DNA of 64,000 nucleotides from JAJFUG01 sp964473155 (GCA_964473155.1 CAYYNT010000006.1:46093-110092); one strand, 5' to 3'; positions 54,140-63,690 are shown, numbered from the stretch's first letter. The notes: generated from the sequence alone by a model not told the origin. Translations and numbers: made by a program.

Positions 54140-55046
54140 CGGGACCGCCGGAGGGCGGCGTCCCATCGCCACGGCTGCGCAGGCTGCGTCCGGCCAGCTC
54201 GTGGGAGTGATATGAACTGCGTACTTTCGGCCCGGACGCCACGCGCTCTATACCAGCCTCTCTGGCTTTTCCGGCCAGCATATCGAACTCCTCCGGGGTC
54301 CAGTAGCGCTTGACCGGGAGGTGGTTCCGGCCCGGCGGCAGGTACTGCCCCAGGGTGAGGGCTGTGCAGCCGGACGTTCTCAGGTCGACGAACACCGCCA
54401 GCAACTCTTCCTCCGTTTCTCCCAGTCCCAGGATCAGCGAGCTTTTAACCGTATAGCGCCCCTCCGACATTCCGGCAAGTTCGCTCAGCACGCGCAGCGA
54501 AAGAGTGTAATCCGCCTGGGGGCGGGCTGCCGGGTAAAGACGCGGCACGGTTTCCACATTATGGGCGATAACCTGTGCGCCGCAATTGGATACTGTCTCC
54601 AGGGCCACCCGGTTTCCACGCAGGTCGGGGATAAGGATTTCCACTCCGCAGCGGGGCAGGCGATTGTGGATTGCGCGCACGGTCATGGCGAAATGCGCCG
54701 CTCCGCCATCCGGAAGGTCATCACGGGTCACGCTTGTGATCACGGCCCAGTCCAGCCCCAGGCTTTCCACCGCTCCGGCCGCCTGCTCCGGTTCATCCGG
54801 ATCGGGAAACTGCGGGGAACTGTCGTGCGGGACGCCGCAGAACCGGCAGTTCCTGGTGCAGGACTCACCCAGTATCATGAGGGTCGCCGTGCCGTGGTTC
54901 CAGCATTCCCAGATATTGGGGCAGCGCGCGCCCTGGCAGACCGTATTCAGGCCGCGCTCGGAAAGCATACGGCTGAGGCGGGCGTAGCTTTCGCCGCTGT
55001 GAATCTGGACCCTGAACCATTCCGGGAGACGTTCTTTTATCTGCAT
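54132..55046 (-). CDS. lipA: Lipoyl synthase
   Basis: LipA is a radical-SAM enzyme that inserts two sulfurs into protein-bound octanoate. The 304 residues have both clusters: CQGARCPNIWEC (C37, C42, C48) for the auxiliary sulfur-donor cluster, and the radical-SAM CTRNCRFC (C63, C67, C70). GLGETEEELLAV is the later SAM region and GPKVRSSYHSHE the C-terminus, where a conserved Ser ligates the auxiliary cluster. It is cytoplasmic; no lipB or lipoyl-protein gene lies near. Its 3' end overlaps the convergent protease by 8 bp. Confidence 0.97.
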   Translation of the reverse strand: MQIKERLPEWFRVQIHSGESYARLSRMLSERGLNTVCQGARCPNIWECWNHGTATLMILGESCTRNCRFCGVPHDSSPQFPDPDEPEQAAGAVESLGLDWAVITSVTRDDLPDGGAAHFAMTVRAIHNRLPRCGVEILIPDLRGNRVALETVSNCGAQVIAHNVETVPRLYPAARPQADYTLSLRVLSELAGMSEGRYTVKSSLILGLGETEEELLAVFVDLRTSGCTALTLGQYLPPGRNHLPVKRYWTPEEFDMLAGKAREAGIERVASGPKVRSSYHSHELAGRSLRSRGDGTPPSGGPAT

Positions 55047-55184
55047 GGCCTTGTCTTGATTTTTAGAAAGGGAACGTTAGATTCCAAAGTGAGTATAAAT
55101 GGCATGAAAAGAACGTAGCGCTGTATCGACTGCGCCGTTTCGTTAACGGAAACCTCTACATGCCACTTTTTTGCGGAGAGACTC

Positions 55185-55748
55185 ATGCCGCATGTCAATT
55201 TAAGATCGCGGCCGTTATCAGGCAAGGGACGGGTGCGCGGGGCCGCGGCCTGTCTGTTTATCATCGCTGTGATTTCGCTGTCTGCATGCGGAACGGACAG
55301 CGGCAACCCGCTGGCCGATTCACTTCCCGCCGGTTTTACTCTGAAGGGATCGTACTATCTTATCCAGCGGAGCGCCACTTTTGACGGGATCAATTACGAT
55401 TACGATTCGGAGTCCTATACCGGCGGCGTAATGCTGATCCAGGAAGAGGACACCCTGGCCTCGTCGGTTTACGATCTGTATGCCTATCCGTTCAGCCGGG
55501 ACTACACGTTTGATGGCGGGATGACTTCCATGATCGATTCGGGCTACGTGCTCAGAAGCCAGCGGGCGGTTGGCCTGCTTTATCGCGGAGCCTCGGATTA
55601 CGCTTTCATAGGGAGATACGAAGAGGACGAGGACTGGATTGTAATCAACTACACCGAGAATGACAGCCTCTACACCGAGACATGGAAGAGGGTCAAACCG
55701 GTCACCGATGTCCCGGACAATGGCGGCGGCGTCCCGTGGGTCCCTTGA
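55185..55748 (+). CDS. Lipoprotein of unknown function
   Basis: 187 residues. The signal ends in lipobox LSAC, after a long Arg-rich N-region. The mature part is acidic and tyrosine-rich (FDGINYDYDSESYTGG; FIGRYEEDEDWIVINYTEND) and beta-predicted. No family recognised. It precedes the plug-type barrel by 55 nt on the same strand, so it may be its lipoprotein partner, as in SusC/SusD-like pairs, but there is no SusD similarity. Confidence 0.65.
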   Translation: MPHVNLRSRPLSGKGRVRGAAACLFIIAVISLSACGTDSGNPLADSLPAGFTLKGSYYLIQRSATFDGINYDYDSESYTGGVMLIQEEDTLASSVYDLYAYPFSRDYTFDGGMTSMIDSGYVLRSQRAVGLLYRGASDYAFIGRYEEDEDWIVINYTENDSLYTETWKRVKPVTDVPDNGGGVPWVP

Positions 55749-55803
55749 GCCGTCTCGAGACTTCCGTACTGTCGTCCCACCCCCTACAACCGTCTGCGCT
55801 CAG

Positions 55804-57744
55804 ATGAAATCATACTCGTTCCGTTCAAAAATCGTGATAAGCCTGAGCGCGGTTTTTCTTTGCCTCCATGCTGTCCCTGTTTTCCCATCTGTTTCTGATG
55901 ACAGTCTCGCCGTCCCTGTCGATTCGGTCTCTACGCCGCCTGCCGGGATGGACAGTCTTGCCACACCGGATTCGGCTGCAACCGACAGCCTGAAGCGCAT
56001 ATCCAGGTTTCCCTCTCCGGCTCTGGACAGCCTCGGCCGGGGATTGAGCCGTCTTCCTGTTGAAGGCGGAGCGGGAGAATATGCGCTGGAACAGCCGGAA
56101 ATTCAGGCCGCGGCTCCGGCTTATCTCGAGGACATATTGCACCCGGCGCCGGGCCTGATAGTGATGGACAGCCTGGGACGTGGCGGAATGGCCGGAATGA
56201 GCGCGCTGGGAACCGGTTTCTCGCAGGTGCGAGCCTCACTGAACGGCATGCCGCTGGCCGATCCCCTGACAGGCGGTTTCGACACGCGCGCCGTCCCGGC
56301 CGGCATTCTCGGCTCCGCCAGGCTTGAATCCGCCGGCCGTCTGAACGGTGCATTCGGGTCCGCAGCCGAGCTTACGATGCAAAGCCTGACCCTTAAACCC
56401 TCTCCCGCTGTTTCAAGGATGGGGATAAGCGGAGGCTCTTTCCAGCTCAACCGCGTTGGCGGCGGATTGCAGCGCGGCCTGTTCGGCCGTGGGGGGCTGC
56501 AAGTGGACATAAACAAGATCCAGCAGGAGGATGAGAGTTTTTTCTTTGATTTCCAGCAGATACAGTATTATACGCGCCTTGAGCAGTCTATCGGCGAGAA
56601 GGCGGTCCTGAGCCTTGACGGGCTGTATTTTGCCGATACACGCAAGGCCCGCGGCGCTTTTCCGAGGCAGAAAAGGGACAACACCTGGTTGCAAGCGGCC
56701 CTGGCGGGAAAGCTGGGAGAACGCAACCGGTACAGGTTTACCCTGCGGCATTCATCCAGCCAGCACCCGTCATGGGACGAGTCGACTCTCGTGTTCGCGG
56801 GAGGCGTGGGCGACGGGTATTCGGCGGGTCTGGAGCGCCAGGCTACGGAGTCCCTTATCCTCGGTTTCAGCGCGGATGAGGAGCATGACCGCGCCCGCAA
56901 GCTCGATCTTTCAAGCGCCTCTGTCCGGAACCGCCTTCTTGCCGGACACGTGGAATACAAAACCGCCGCTGATATGACACTCATCGGTTCGGCCGGCATC
57001 CGTCTGTCCGACCGTACTGAAAATGATGCCGTACTCAGACTGAATTTGTCCCGCCCGGCATCAAAGCATCCCGGATTCAGGTTCTCTCTTTCCCGCGAAG
57101 CGCTTACGCCCGGGCTGCTCGACCTGAACATGCCGGACTTGGACAGCCGGAACGGAAAGCGGCAGCCCGGAAAGATTACCCAGGCCGGAATGGACCTGCT
57201 TCTTTCTCCCTCCGGAGGGATACGTTTCTCCGCCGGGGTTCTGTTCGCCGATGTAGCTGACCACAGTTTTTCCGCCCTCGATCCGGATCCTTTCGCCCCG
57301 GCCGCCGCGCCGCTGAAAGTCGATTACCGGGCGGCCGGGTTCTGTTATGCTCTTGAGAGCCCGTTTATCATGGGCTTAAGCCTTGCCGCCCGCGGTCAAG
57401 GGTTGTTCGGAGCGGATGAGGACACGCCCTATCTTCCATCGCAAAGCCATGCCGCCGTACTGTCGCGGGAGGGCGTGTTTTTCCGGGAAGACCTCGGTTA
57501 CACTTTCCGGGCCGAGATACGCTATGACAGCGAATTCCGCTTTATCCCGGCCGGGCGGCAGGGAAGCCTGGTCGTGCAGCCTGGGCGGGTCTCGATCGGC
57601 GGCTCCGCGGCTGTAAGAATAATAGATCTGATAATTTTTGGACGTCTGGATCACCTTCTGGCGGATTACTACAACGAGACCGATCCGCTGAAACTCGCCG
57701 CGCCGCGTGCCGTATTCGGAATCTCCTGGAGTTTCTACGACTGA
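55804..57744 (+). CDS. Plug-domain outer-membrane receptor-like barrel
   Basis: The 646-residue protein has a signal peptide (KIVISLSAVFLCLHAVPVF), a Ser/Asp-rich linker, and residues about 100-200 like the plug of TonB-dependent receptors: YLEDILHPAPGLIVMDSLG, then VRASLNGMPLADPLTGGFD and LGSARLESAG. The remaining 440 residues are amphipathic strands ending in ISWSFYD. No TonB box is obvious and no carboxypeptidase-regulatory domain is found. Shorter than most TonB-dependent receptors (650 vs 700-1000). It might import a ligand or act as a porin. ATG 55804 has no strong ribosome site. Confidence 0.68.
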   Translation: MKSYSFRSKIVISLSAVFLCLHAVPVFPSVSDDSLAVPVDSVSTPPAGMDSLATPDSAATDSLKRISRFPSPALDSLGRGLSRLPVEGGAGEYALEQPEIQAAAPAYLEDILHPAPGLIVMDSLGRGGMAGMSALGTGFSQVRASLNGMPLADPLTGGFDTRAVPAGILGSARLESAGRLNGAFGSAAELTMQSLTLKPSPAVSRMGISGGSFQLNRVGGGLQRGLFGRGGLQVDINKIQQEDESFFFDFQQIQYYTRLEQSIGEKAVLSLDGLYFADTRKARGAFPRQKRDNTWLQAALAGKLGERNRYRFTLRHSSSQHPSWDESTLVFAGGVGDGYSAGLERQATESLILGFSADEEHDRARKLDLSSASVRNRLLAGHVEYKTAADMTLIGSAGIRLSDRTENDAVLRLNLSRPASKHPGFRFSLSREALTPGLLDLNMPDLDSRNGKRQPGKITQAGMDLLLSPSGGIRFSAGVLFADVADHSFSALDPDPFAPAAAPLKVDYRAAGFCYALESPFIMGLSLAARGQGLFGADEDTPYLPSQSHAAVLSREGVFFREDLGYTFRAEIRYDSEFRFIPAGRQGSLVVQPGRVSIGGSAAVRIIDLIIFGRLDHLLADYYNETDPLKLAAPRAVFGISWSFYD

Positions 57745-57893
57745 GCGTTGCATTCCCGGCTGTTCATTTCGCCCTGATTATCCGCTCCCTTCGAGAGAAC
57801 AAGTCCTGTTCTTGAGTGTACAAACTGAACAAATAAGTGCATATTAAAATGACGGTTTTTCGAACCCTGCGGGTATCGATGACAGAGGTTTGA

Positions 57894-59882
57894 ATGAACG
57901 GAGTGTTTGCAAGACTGTCCGTGTTTTGTCTGCTGGCTGCTTCACTTTATGCGGCTGCACGGACTGAGCTGGCGATCCGTCCGGCAGGAGGGGAAGATAT
58001 GCTGCCTGTTCCAGACAGAGTCCGTGCTCCGGAGTTCCCGGGGTACGCCGAGTGGCTGAACGCCGAGCATCCATACCGTCTGACTGATTTTCGCGGTAAG
58101 TTCGTGCTGCTTGATTTCTGGACTTACTGCTGCATCAACTGCATGCATGTCCTGCCCGATCTGGCGCGGCTGGAGCGTAAGTATCCGCAGCTTGTGGTGG
58201 TGGGAGTGCATTCGGCCAAGTTTGAAAGCGAGCGCAGCACCCGCAACATCCGTGAGGCGATCCTGCGCTATGGGATCGAGCACCCGGTGATCAACGATCA
58301 CCGGTTCGAGCTGTGGAATGATTATGCTGTCCGCGCCTGGCCCTCGTTTGTCCTGATCGATCCCGAGGGGTATGTCATCGCCCGGACCAGCGGCGAGGAT
58401 ATTTTCAGCCTGTTCGATAAGAATATCGAGCGCCTTTCGGCCGAGTACGATAAACGTGGCGTTCTGGACCGCAAGCGGATTGAATTCAGCCTGGAAAGAC
58501 TGCACGCCCCGCGCGGCGTTTTATCCTTTCCTGGCAAGCTGGCCGTGGACAGCGCAGGAGGCCGGATTTTCATAAGCGACTCGGGCAACAACCGTATTCT
58601 GGCAATCGATCCGGAGGGCCGTATCGTTAAGGTGATCGGCGGCGGAGCGGCGGGACGCGAGGATGGTCCATTCGAGCGGGCGAGGTTTTTTCACCCTCAG
58701 GGGCTGGCCTGGGATGAACGCGCGGAAGCACTATATGTGGCGGATACAGAAAACCACCTGATACGGCGGGTGGATATGAAAAGCGGTGAAGTCAGCTCGG
58801 TTCTGGGAACCGGTGTGCAGGGCGGACGGTCCTCAGGCGGGCGGGGAGTTTCCCTCGCCATCAACTCTCCCTGGGACCTGCTTCTGCTTGACGGGCGCCT
58901 GATAATCGCCATGGCCGGACCGCACCAGCTCTGGAGCTTTGATTTAGAGAGCGGCCAAGCTGCGCCGCTGGCCGGGAGCGGCTGGGAGGATCTGCGGGAC
59001 GGCCCGGCGATGGAAGCGGCTCTGGCGCAGCCCTCGGGCCTGTCCACGGATGGACGGACAGTATACTTCGCGGACAGCGAGACATCCTCGATCCGCAAGC
59101 TGGAGAATGGAAGGGTGTCTACGCTCGTGGGCGAGGGACTGTTCGAGTTCGGTGACATCGACGGGTCTGCGGGAAAGGCCAGGTTTCAGCACCCTCTGGG
59201 CGTGCTCTGGCATTCCGGGAGGCTGTATGTGGCGGACACCTACAACAACAAAATCAGGTTGCTCGAACCCGGGCGCGGCAGGGTGACCGCATTGATCGGC
59301 ACGGGTGAATCCGGTTTCGCGGATGGTCCAGCCGCCCGCGCCACGTTGAATGAGCCTAATGATATCAAACACTTTAATGGTAAATTCTATATAACTGACA
59401 CCAATAACAGCCTCATCCGGGTGTACGACCCGGAGAAGGAGACTGTATCCACGCTGGAACTGAAAGGCCTGGATAACCTTGAAGTCGGTGGGAAGCTTTT
59501 CGACGGCCGGGTGATCCATCTGTCCGGACGCATTGTCAGGCCCGGCAGAGTTCTCCTCGATTTCCGGGTCCGGCCGGGCGCCGGGTGCAAAATAAATCCG
59601 GATGCGCCAAACACGCTGGAGGTCTCGACCTCAGACCGGGCTGCGGTCAGCGTCGAGCCTTTCTCTCTGACCCTGAACCGGGGACTTGAAGCGTGTGTGC
59701 CGCTCGCAGTGAACACCGGATCGGCTGGATTGAGCCTGGACCTGACAGTCTATTATTGCGATGAGGGGAATAGAGGAAGATGTTTCCTCGAACAGGTGAG
59801 ATATGAGCTGCCTTTGAAAGTCTCCGCGGGTGGAAATGGTCAGGTGACGCTGGAGCATGTTCTTCCGATTCCCGAAAGATGA
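57894..59882 (+). CDS. Exported NHLRC2-like thioredoxin/NHL-repeat protein
   Basis: The 662-residue protein has a leader (SVFCLLAASLYAAA), then a thioredoxin domain with WTYCCINCMH (C79, C80, C83), followed by six-blade NHL repeats (residues 210-520; GRIFISDSGNNRILAIDPEGR, LYVADTENHLIRRVD, LYVADTYNNKIRLLE). This order is that of NHLRC2 and its bacterial homologues. The Trx cysteines face the periplasm here. The last 140 residues are beta-sandwich. Role: thiol oxidoreductase bound to a propeller; substrate unknown. GGTTTG before ATG is weak. A terminator follows. Confidence 0.88.
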   Translation: MNGVFARLSVFCLLAASLYAAARTELAIRPAGGEDMLPVPDRVRAPEFPGYAEWLNAEHPYRLTDFRGKFVLLDFWTYCCINCMHVLPDLARLERKYPQLVVVGVHSAKFESERSTRNIREAILRYGIEHPVINDHRFELWNDYAVRAWPSFVLIDPEGYVIARTSGEDIFSLFDKNIERLSAEYDKRGVLDRKRIEFSLERLHAPRGVLSFPGKLAVDSAGGRIFISDSGNNRILAIDPEGRIVKVIGGGAAGREDGPFERARFFHPQGLAWDERAEALYVADTENHLIRRVDMKSGEVSSVLGTGVQGGRSSGGRGVSLAINSPWDLLLLDGRLIIAMAGPHQLWSFDLESGQAAPLAGSGWEDLRDGPAMEAALAQPSGLSTDGRTVYFADSETSSIRKLENGRVSTLVGEGLFEFGDIDGSAGKARFQHPLGVLWHSGRLYVADTYNNKIRLLEPGRGRVTALIGTGESGFADGPAARATLNEPNDIKHFNGKFYITDTNNSLIRVYDPEKETVSTLELKGLDNLEVGGKLFDGRVIHLSGRIVRPGRVLLDFRVRPGAGCKINPDAPNTLEVSTSDRAAVSVEPFSLTLNRGLEACVPLAVNTGSAGLSLDLTVYYCDEGNRGRCFLEQVRYELPLKVSAGGNGQVTLEHVLPIPER

Positions 59883-59925
59883 CTGTTATTATAATCGATT
59901 GTAAAATAACGTGATATAGTCAATC

Positions 59926-59948
59926 AGACGGCTGCGGCCGTCTTTTTT
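59926..59948 (+). terminator. Intrinsic terminator after NHLRC2-like gene
   Basis: AGACGGC (59926-59932), TGCG loop, GCCGTCT (59937-59943), then TTTTT: a compact 7-bp hairpin with U-tract. Confidence 0.85.
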
Positions 59949-60041
59949 ACGGGCATTCGCACCCGGATGCGGAACACTTGGCGGAGGCGTTGTCAACAAT
60001 GGCTTGAAACTTGCTTAAAGCGAATAACGGATAAGGAACAA

Positions 60042-60068
60042 CCCCGAGGCTGGTTCCTCGATGCGGGG
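60042..60068 (+). other. Structured leader candidate before SH3-barrel gene
   Basis: CCCCG and CGGGG flank an inner GAGG/CCTC stem with a 6-nt loop and a 4-nt bulge. It lies about 50 nt before the start codon of the next gene, which has no ribosome site visible; a regulatory leader is possible. Confidence 0.3.
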
Positions 60069-60117
60069 CTGTTTCCACTGCGGATTAATGATAATATAAC
60101 CGGACCATAACCGAAAA

Positions 60118-61104
60118 ATGTCGATGAAAATGAAAACACATCTGGTCTTACTCGCGTTGGTCTTGTGCACCGCGTTTCCTTCCGGATTGATCTCGCAGGA
60201 GAGCCTGACTGTAAACCGTCAGACCAATGTAATGTCGCAGCCTCAGAAGGACGCCACGGTGCTTGATGTCCTGGCTCCTGGAGTATCGGTCGAGATAATG
60301 GGCCGTCAGGGCCAGTGGGCGATGGTCCGTCTGCCCGGCACGGTAGACGTGGGCTGGATCGAGAGTTCGGTGCTTGCGCAGCCGGCTGGAACAGTCGGCA
60401 GGGCAGCCGGCGCCGGGCGGAAATCATCAGGCGCTGACCTGACAGATAACCAGATGAGCATACTCCGGAACAGGGTTAGCGCCCTGGATGGCAGCCTTTA
60501 CCGGGTGGAGCGCCAGGTGGACCGCCTGGTGGACAAAGTCACCGGGCGGGGTAGTACTGAACCTCAGTTGGAGGAATCCCATGTTTATCCTTCCGCCGGT
60601 GAGAAGGCAGCGGTCGCGGCGGCGCCCGAAACACTGGCTGTAACCGGGCTCCTCGGGAAGGAGGAGAGCTATCGCTGGTTCAACAGCTTCGTAATGGGGA
60701 AATATTTTCGTGGTGGAGAGGACTTATACGGATTGACTTTTTCACGCAGCATTGACCGCGCCGGTCTGACGGCGGTGTATCTGGATGCAGTTTACGGCAT
60801 GGGGGATGACCGCGGGCAGGCCGATGATTTCATTGAATGGGGTCTGGGTTTCCGGTTTAATATCAAGCGTTCGAGCTATTGGATCTACCCGTTCCTCGAG
60901 GCCGGACTCGGCATGCGTCATCGGGTGGGAGATATCGATGCGGGACCGTTGCGATACCTGGCTTGTTCTCCGGGCGGGGGAGTGAAAGCCGAACTGGGAG
61001 AGGTGTTTTCCATGGAAGCCGCATCAAATGCCGTTTTGCTGTTTGCAGACGGGACACAGAACAATGAAGGGCGCATCACTTTAAGTGTTTCATTTGGTTA
61101 TTAA
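60118..61104 (+). CDS. SH3-domain protein with C-terminal outer-membrane barrel
   Basis: This 328-residue protein has a signal peptide (HLVLLALVLCTAFPSGLISQ), an SH3b-like domain at 28-90 (TNVMSQPQKDATVLDVLAPG; GQWAMVRLPGTVDVGWIESS), a coiled segment (MSILRNRVSALDGSLYRVER), and a C-terminal barrel of about 140 residues ending SVSFGY. The layout matches the 471-residue protein at 46280, with one SH3 domain instead of two, so they may be a paralogous architecture. It would link peptidoglycan and outer membrane. No ribosome site seen before ATG. Confidence 0.7.
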   Translation: MSMKMKTHLVLLALVLCTAFPSGLISQESLTVNRQTNVMSQPQKDATVLDVLAPGVSVEIMGRQGQWAMVRLPGTVDVGWIESSVLAQPAGTVGRAAGAGRKSSGADLTDNQMSILRNRVSALDGSLYRVERQVDRLVDKVTGRGSTEPQLEESHVYPSAGEKAAVAAAPETLAVTGLLGKEESYRWFNSFVMGKYFRGGEDLYGLTFSRSIDRAGLTAVYLDAVYGMGDDRGQADDFIEWGLGFRFNIKRSSYWIYPFLEAGLGMRHRVGDIDAGPLRYLACSPGGGVKAELGEVFSMEAASNAVLLFADGTQNNEGRITLSVSFGY

Positions 61105-61171
61105 TGATTGAACCAATAACTGCCAATTTATTGGCTGCTTTATATTCACCCCCAAAAAATCTTCCATTCAA

Positions 61172-61199
61172 TTGACTTTCTATCGAACCAATATAAATT
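61172..61199 (+). promoter_or_regulatory. Possible promoter for DUF3857 gene
   Basis: TTGACT (61172-61177), 16 bp, TAAATT (61194-61199). Both match 5 of 6. It is in the 331-bp gap before the DUF3857 gene, with an inverted repeat just downstream. Confidence 0.5.
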
Positions 61200-61216
61200 A
61201 GGATACCGTAAGAAAC

Positions 61217-61242
61217 TGAACTGTTCCATCTCGAACAGTTCA
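61217..61242 (+). promoter_or_regulatory. Inverted-repeat operator-like site
   Basis: TGAACTGTTC and GAACAGTTCA (61217-61226, 61233-61242) form a perfect 10-bp inverted repeat with a 6-bp spacer; each half is itself a GAAC-N-GTTC dyad. It lies just after the candidate promoter, where a repressor would block initiation. Single GAAC words recur nearby (61252, 61347). Confidence 0.42.
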
Positions 61243-61435
61243 ACTTCTTTTGAACGCTAAAATTACCGATATTTTGAATTCATTCCACTGTTTCGACCGT
61301 CAAATGGTCAGAACGTCTGGCGCTTGATGCCCTCATTTTTGAACAGTAACGCCGAGAGGGGGCCCGGATAAAAATCCTGTCTCGTTTATGCTTTTCGTCT
61401 CATTTACGCAAACATAAAGTACTTGGAGGAATCCA

Positions 61436-63664
61436 ATGGTTTTGAAACGTGTATTGTTTACAGGCCTGATGCTCCTTGTAGTGCTGGCGGCCGAAGCTGC
61501 GGCCCTGACTGATAATCTGGATCAGCTAATCCAGGAGAAAAAAATCGTAATGCCGGATCTTGCCTCCGCTTATCCGGATGCCGAGGCGGTGATTATTCTG
61601 GATGAGAAGGACACTGACCAGTCGCGTATCATCAATCCTGTGTACATCACCCAGCATTTCGTTTTGAAAGTCCTTAAAGAATCGGCGATTGCAAAAGTCC
61701 GTACTGTCAAGATACCTGTTTTTATCGAAAACAGAGTTGTCGAGATCGAGGCACAGACGATCAATGACGGACAGGTGATCAAAGTCAACGATATCCCGGA
61801 GCGCGATGTCGATCTGGCGGGGATGGACAAGGATTTCGTCTTTCCCCTCGAACAGGGAACCACCATGTTCCTTCTGCGTCGCGAAGAACTCAACACCGAT
61901 GCGAAGGCAGGCGATATTCTGAAGATAAGTGAAAATCCTGTCCTCCATGACAGGCGCGAAAAGGCCTTTAAAGTCCGTCAGATAGATTTTCCGGACGTGC
62001 GAGTGGGGAGTGTCATCGAGTACAAGATCAAGGTGGAGCAGAAAAAGGCCGTGCTGTACGACCGGTTTTTATTCATGCGTGAATACCCGGTCCTCAAGGC
62101 TAATTTTATCATGCGCAATTCCAAGATGCTGCATTTTTCCTACCAGCCGAACAATTTTCTGTTCAAGCCGCTGGTGGAGATGGAAAACCGCTTTAACAAC
62201 ATCGAAAACCAGTCCAATACCGATATCAGGAACAAGCTCCGCACTATAGACGTGTCCGATGATCCGGACAAGTGGCAGTTTTTCGGACACCAGTATTTCT
62301 CGGTGTCTTGCGATACCGTTCAGGCTTATCCTTCAAACATCCCGTTCGTTCCGAACTATAACGATGTCAGCCCGAAGATCGATGCATTCCTGCGCGAAGC
62401 TGTAAACGTGATCAAGTACACTGACACCGAATACCGCCTCCGTCAGGTGTATTTCAGCCAGAGCTGGAACCATGTAATACAGCGGATGACCAAGAACTAC
62501 CTGGTCAACGAACGCCAGGCCCGTCAGGCCAAAACCGAAATCGGAGCCGCAATCGCCGCTGCCGCCACACCCGAGGAGAAGGTTACTGCGGCTGTGGCGT
62601 GGGCGCGCAAGAATATTCAAATGACTCCGGACCTTGACCGCTGGGAGGCCTATTACTGGTCAAGTAAGCCGCAGACGCCGGACAATCTGCTGCGCGCCAA
62701 GCAGGGCAACGCCGATGATATAAATTTCTTCCTTGTTTCCGCGCTTCAGCTAAACGGCGTGGCGGTGTACCCGGCCTATGTGAAAAGCCGCAGCCATGGC
62801 GCTTTTGACGCGAAGATAATGATCGAGGCCCAGTTCAATCAGCCGCTGATCGCTCTCGAGGTGGGGAGCCGCCGCTTCAAGTTCTGGCAGGCGGGCTGCG
62901 ATGTGGCGATGCCGGGTGATTATGTGAGCCCGGATGTGGAAGGAACCACCGCGTTTGTCAACCAGAGCGGCGAAAACGATGTCACTTCGGTGAACGCCGA
63001 AGTACCGATTCTCGAACCGGTCAAGAGCAAGGATGAAATCGAGGCCACTCTGACTCTTGCAGCGGACGGCAGCGCCAGCGGGCAAGTGAAACAGGTCGTG
63101 ACTGGGCACACGATGGCCGGGCTTAAGCGTTCCATGGCTGCGGCAGGGGATGCTGCGGCTGCGGCATGGGCAGAGGGAATAAAAGGGACGTTTTCCAGCA
63201 TCTCTTCCTCCGGACCGCTTAAAAGCGATGATGCCGCGCAGACAGGCGCAAGTCACACAGTCAGCGGAGATGTTTCGATAAAGGGCGCCGGGAGAGCAGC
63301 GGACGGTGGCTTGGCGTTGAAGACCTCACTGATCAACGATCCGGTGACCAGCAAGCTTGACGGCGGCGCGAGAGAGTATGATATCGTATTCCCCTATATG
63401 GCGGAGTACCAGAGCACTGTCAACCTGACATTGCCCGCGGGCTACGCCGCGCCTGAGACTCTGCCGGCTCCGCTGGAACTGCGCACGAAGGGTTTCTATT
63501 ATAGCCGTACGATTACCAGCGACGGTTCGAAAATTCAGATCAAGCGTACTTTCACCCAGGGACTCCAGACCATTTCGACCAGGATTTATAACTCGCGTTA
63601 CGGCAGCCTGTTCAAGCAGGTCCGGGATGCCGAGAATGCCGAGATCATCCTGAAGAAGAAATAG
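61436..63664 (+). CDS. Secreted DUF3857 protein with lost transglutaminase triad
   Basis: The 742-residue protein has a signal peptide (VLFTGLMLLVVLAAEAAA). Residues about 50-200 form the DUF3857 beta domain (YITQHFVLKVLKESAIAK; ENPVLHDRREKAFKVRQIDF). The transglutaminase-like region (350-510) keeps the fold (VTAAVAWARKNIQMTP, FFLVSALQLNGVAVYPAYV), but the Cys of GDCKD is A426 in GNADD, the His of FNH is Q469 in FNQ, and the Asp region reads FWQAGC. So it is probably a non-catalytic scaffold. A strong GGAGGAA precedes the ATG. It is followed by a terminator. Confidence 0.82.
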   Translation: MVLKRVLFTGLMLLVVLAAEAAALTDNLDQLIQEKKIVMPDLASAYPDAEAVIILDEKDTDQSRIINPVYITQHFVLKVLKESAIAKVRTVKIPVFIENRVVEIEAQTINDGQVIKVNDIPERDVDLAGMDKDFVFPLEQGTTMFLLRREELNTDAKAGDILKISENPVLHDRREKAFKVRQIDFPDVRVGSVIEYKIKVEQKKAVLYDRFLFMREYPVLKANFIMRNSKMLHFSYQPNNFLFKPLVEMENRFNNIENQSNTDIRNKLRTIDVSDDPDKWQFFGHQYFSVSCDTVQAYPSNIPFVPNYNDVSPKIDAFLREAVNVIKYTDTEYRLRQVYFSQSWNHVIQRMTKNYLVNERQARQAKTEIGAAIAAAATPEEKVTAAVAWARKNIQMTPDLDRWEAYYWSSKPQTPDNLLRAKQGNADDINFFLVSALQLNGVAVYPAYVKSRSHGAFDAKIMIEAQFNQPLIALEVGSRRFKFWQAGCDVAMPGDYVSPDVEGTTAFVNQSGENDVTSVNAEVPILEPVKSKDEIEATLTLAADGSASGQVKQVVTGHTMAGLKRSMAAAGDAAAAAWAEGIKGTFSSISSSGPLKSDDAAQTGASHTVSGDVSIKGAGRAADGGLALKTSLINDPVTSKLDGGAREYDIVFPYMAEYQSTVNLTLPAGYAAPETLPAPLELRTKGFYYSRTITSDGSKIQIKRTFTQGLQTISTRIYNSRYGSLFKQVRDAENAEIILKKK

Positions 63665-63690
63665 CAAAAGCTTGATATTATGGTTCTGGG

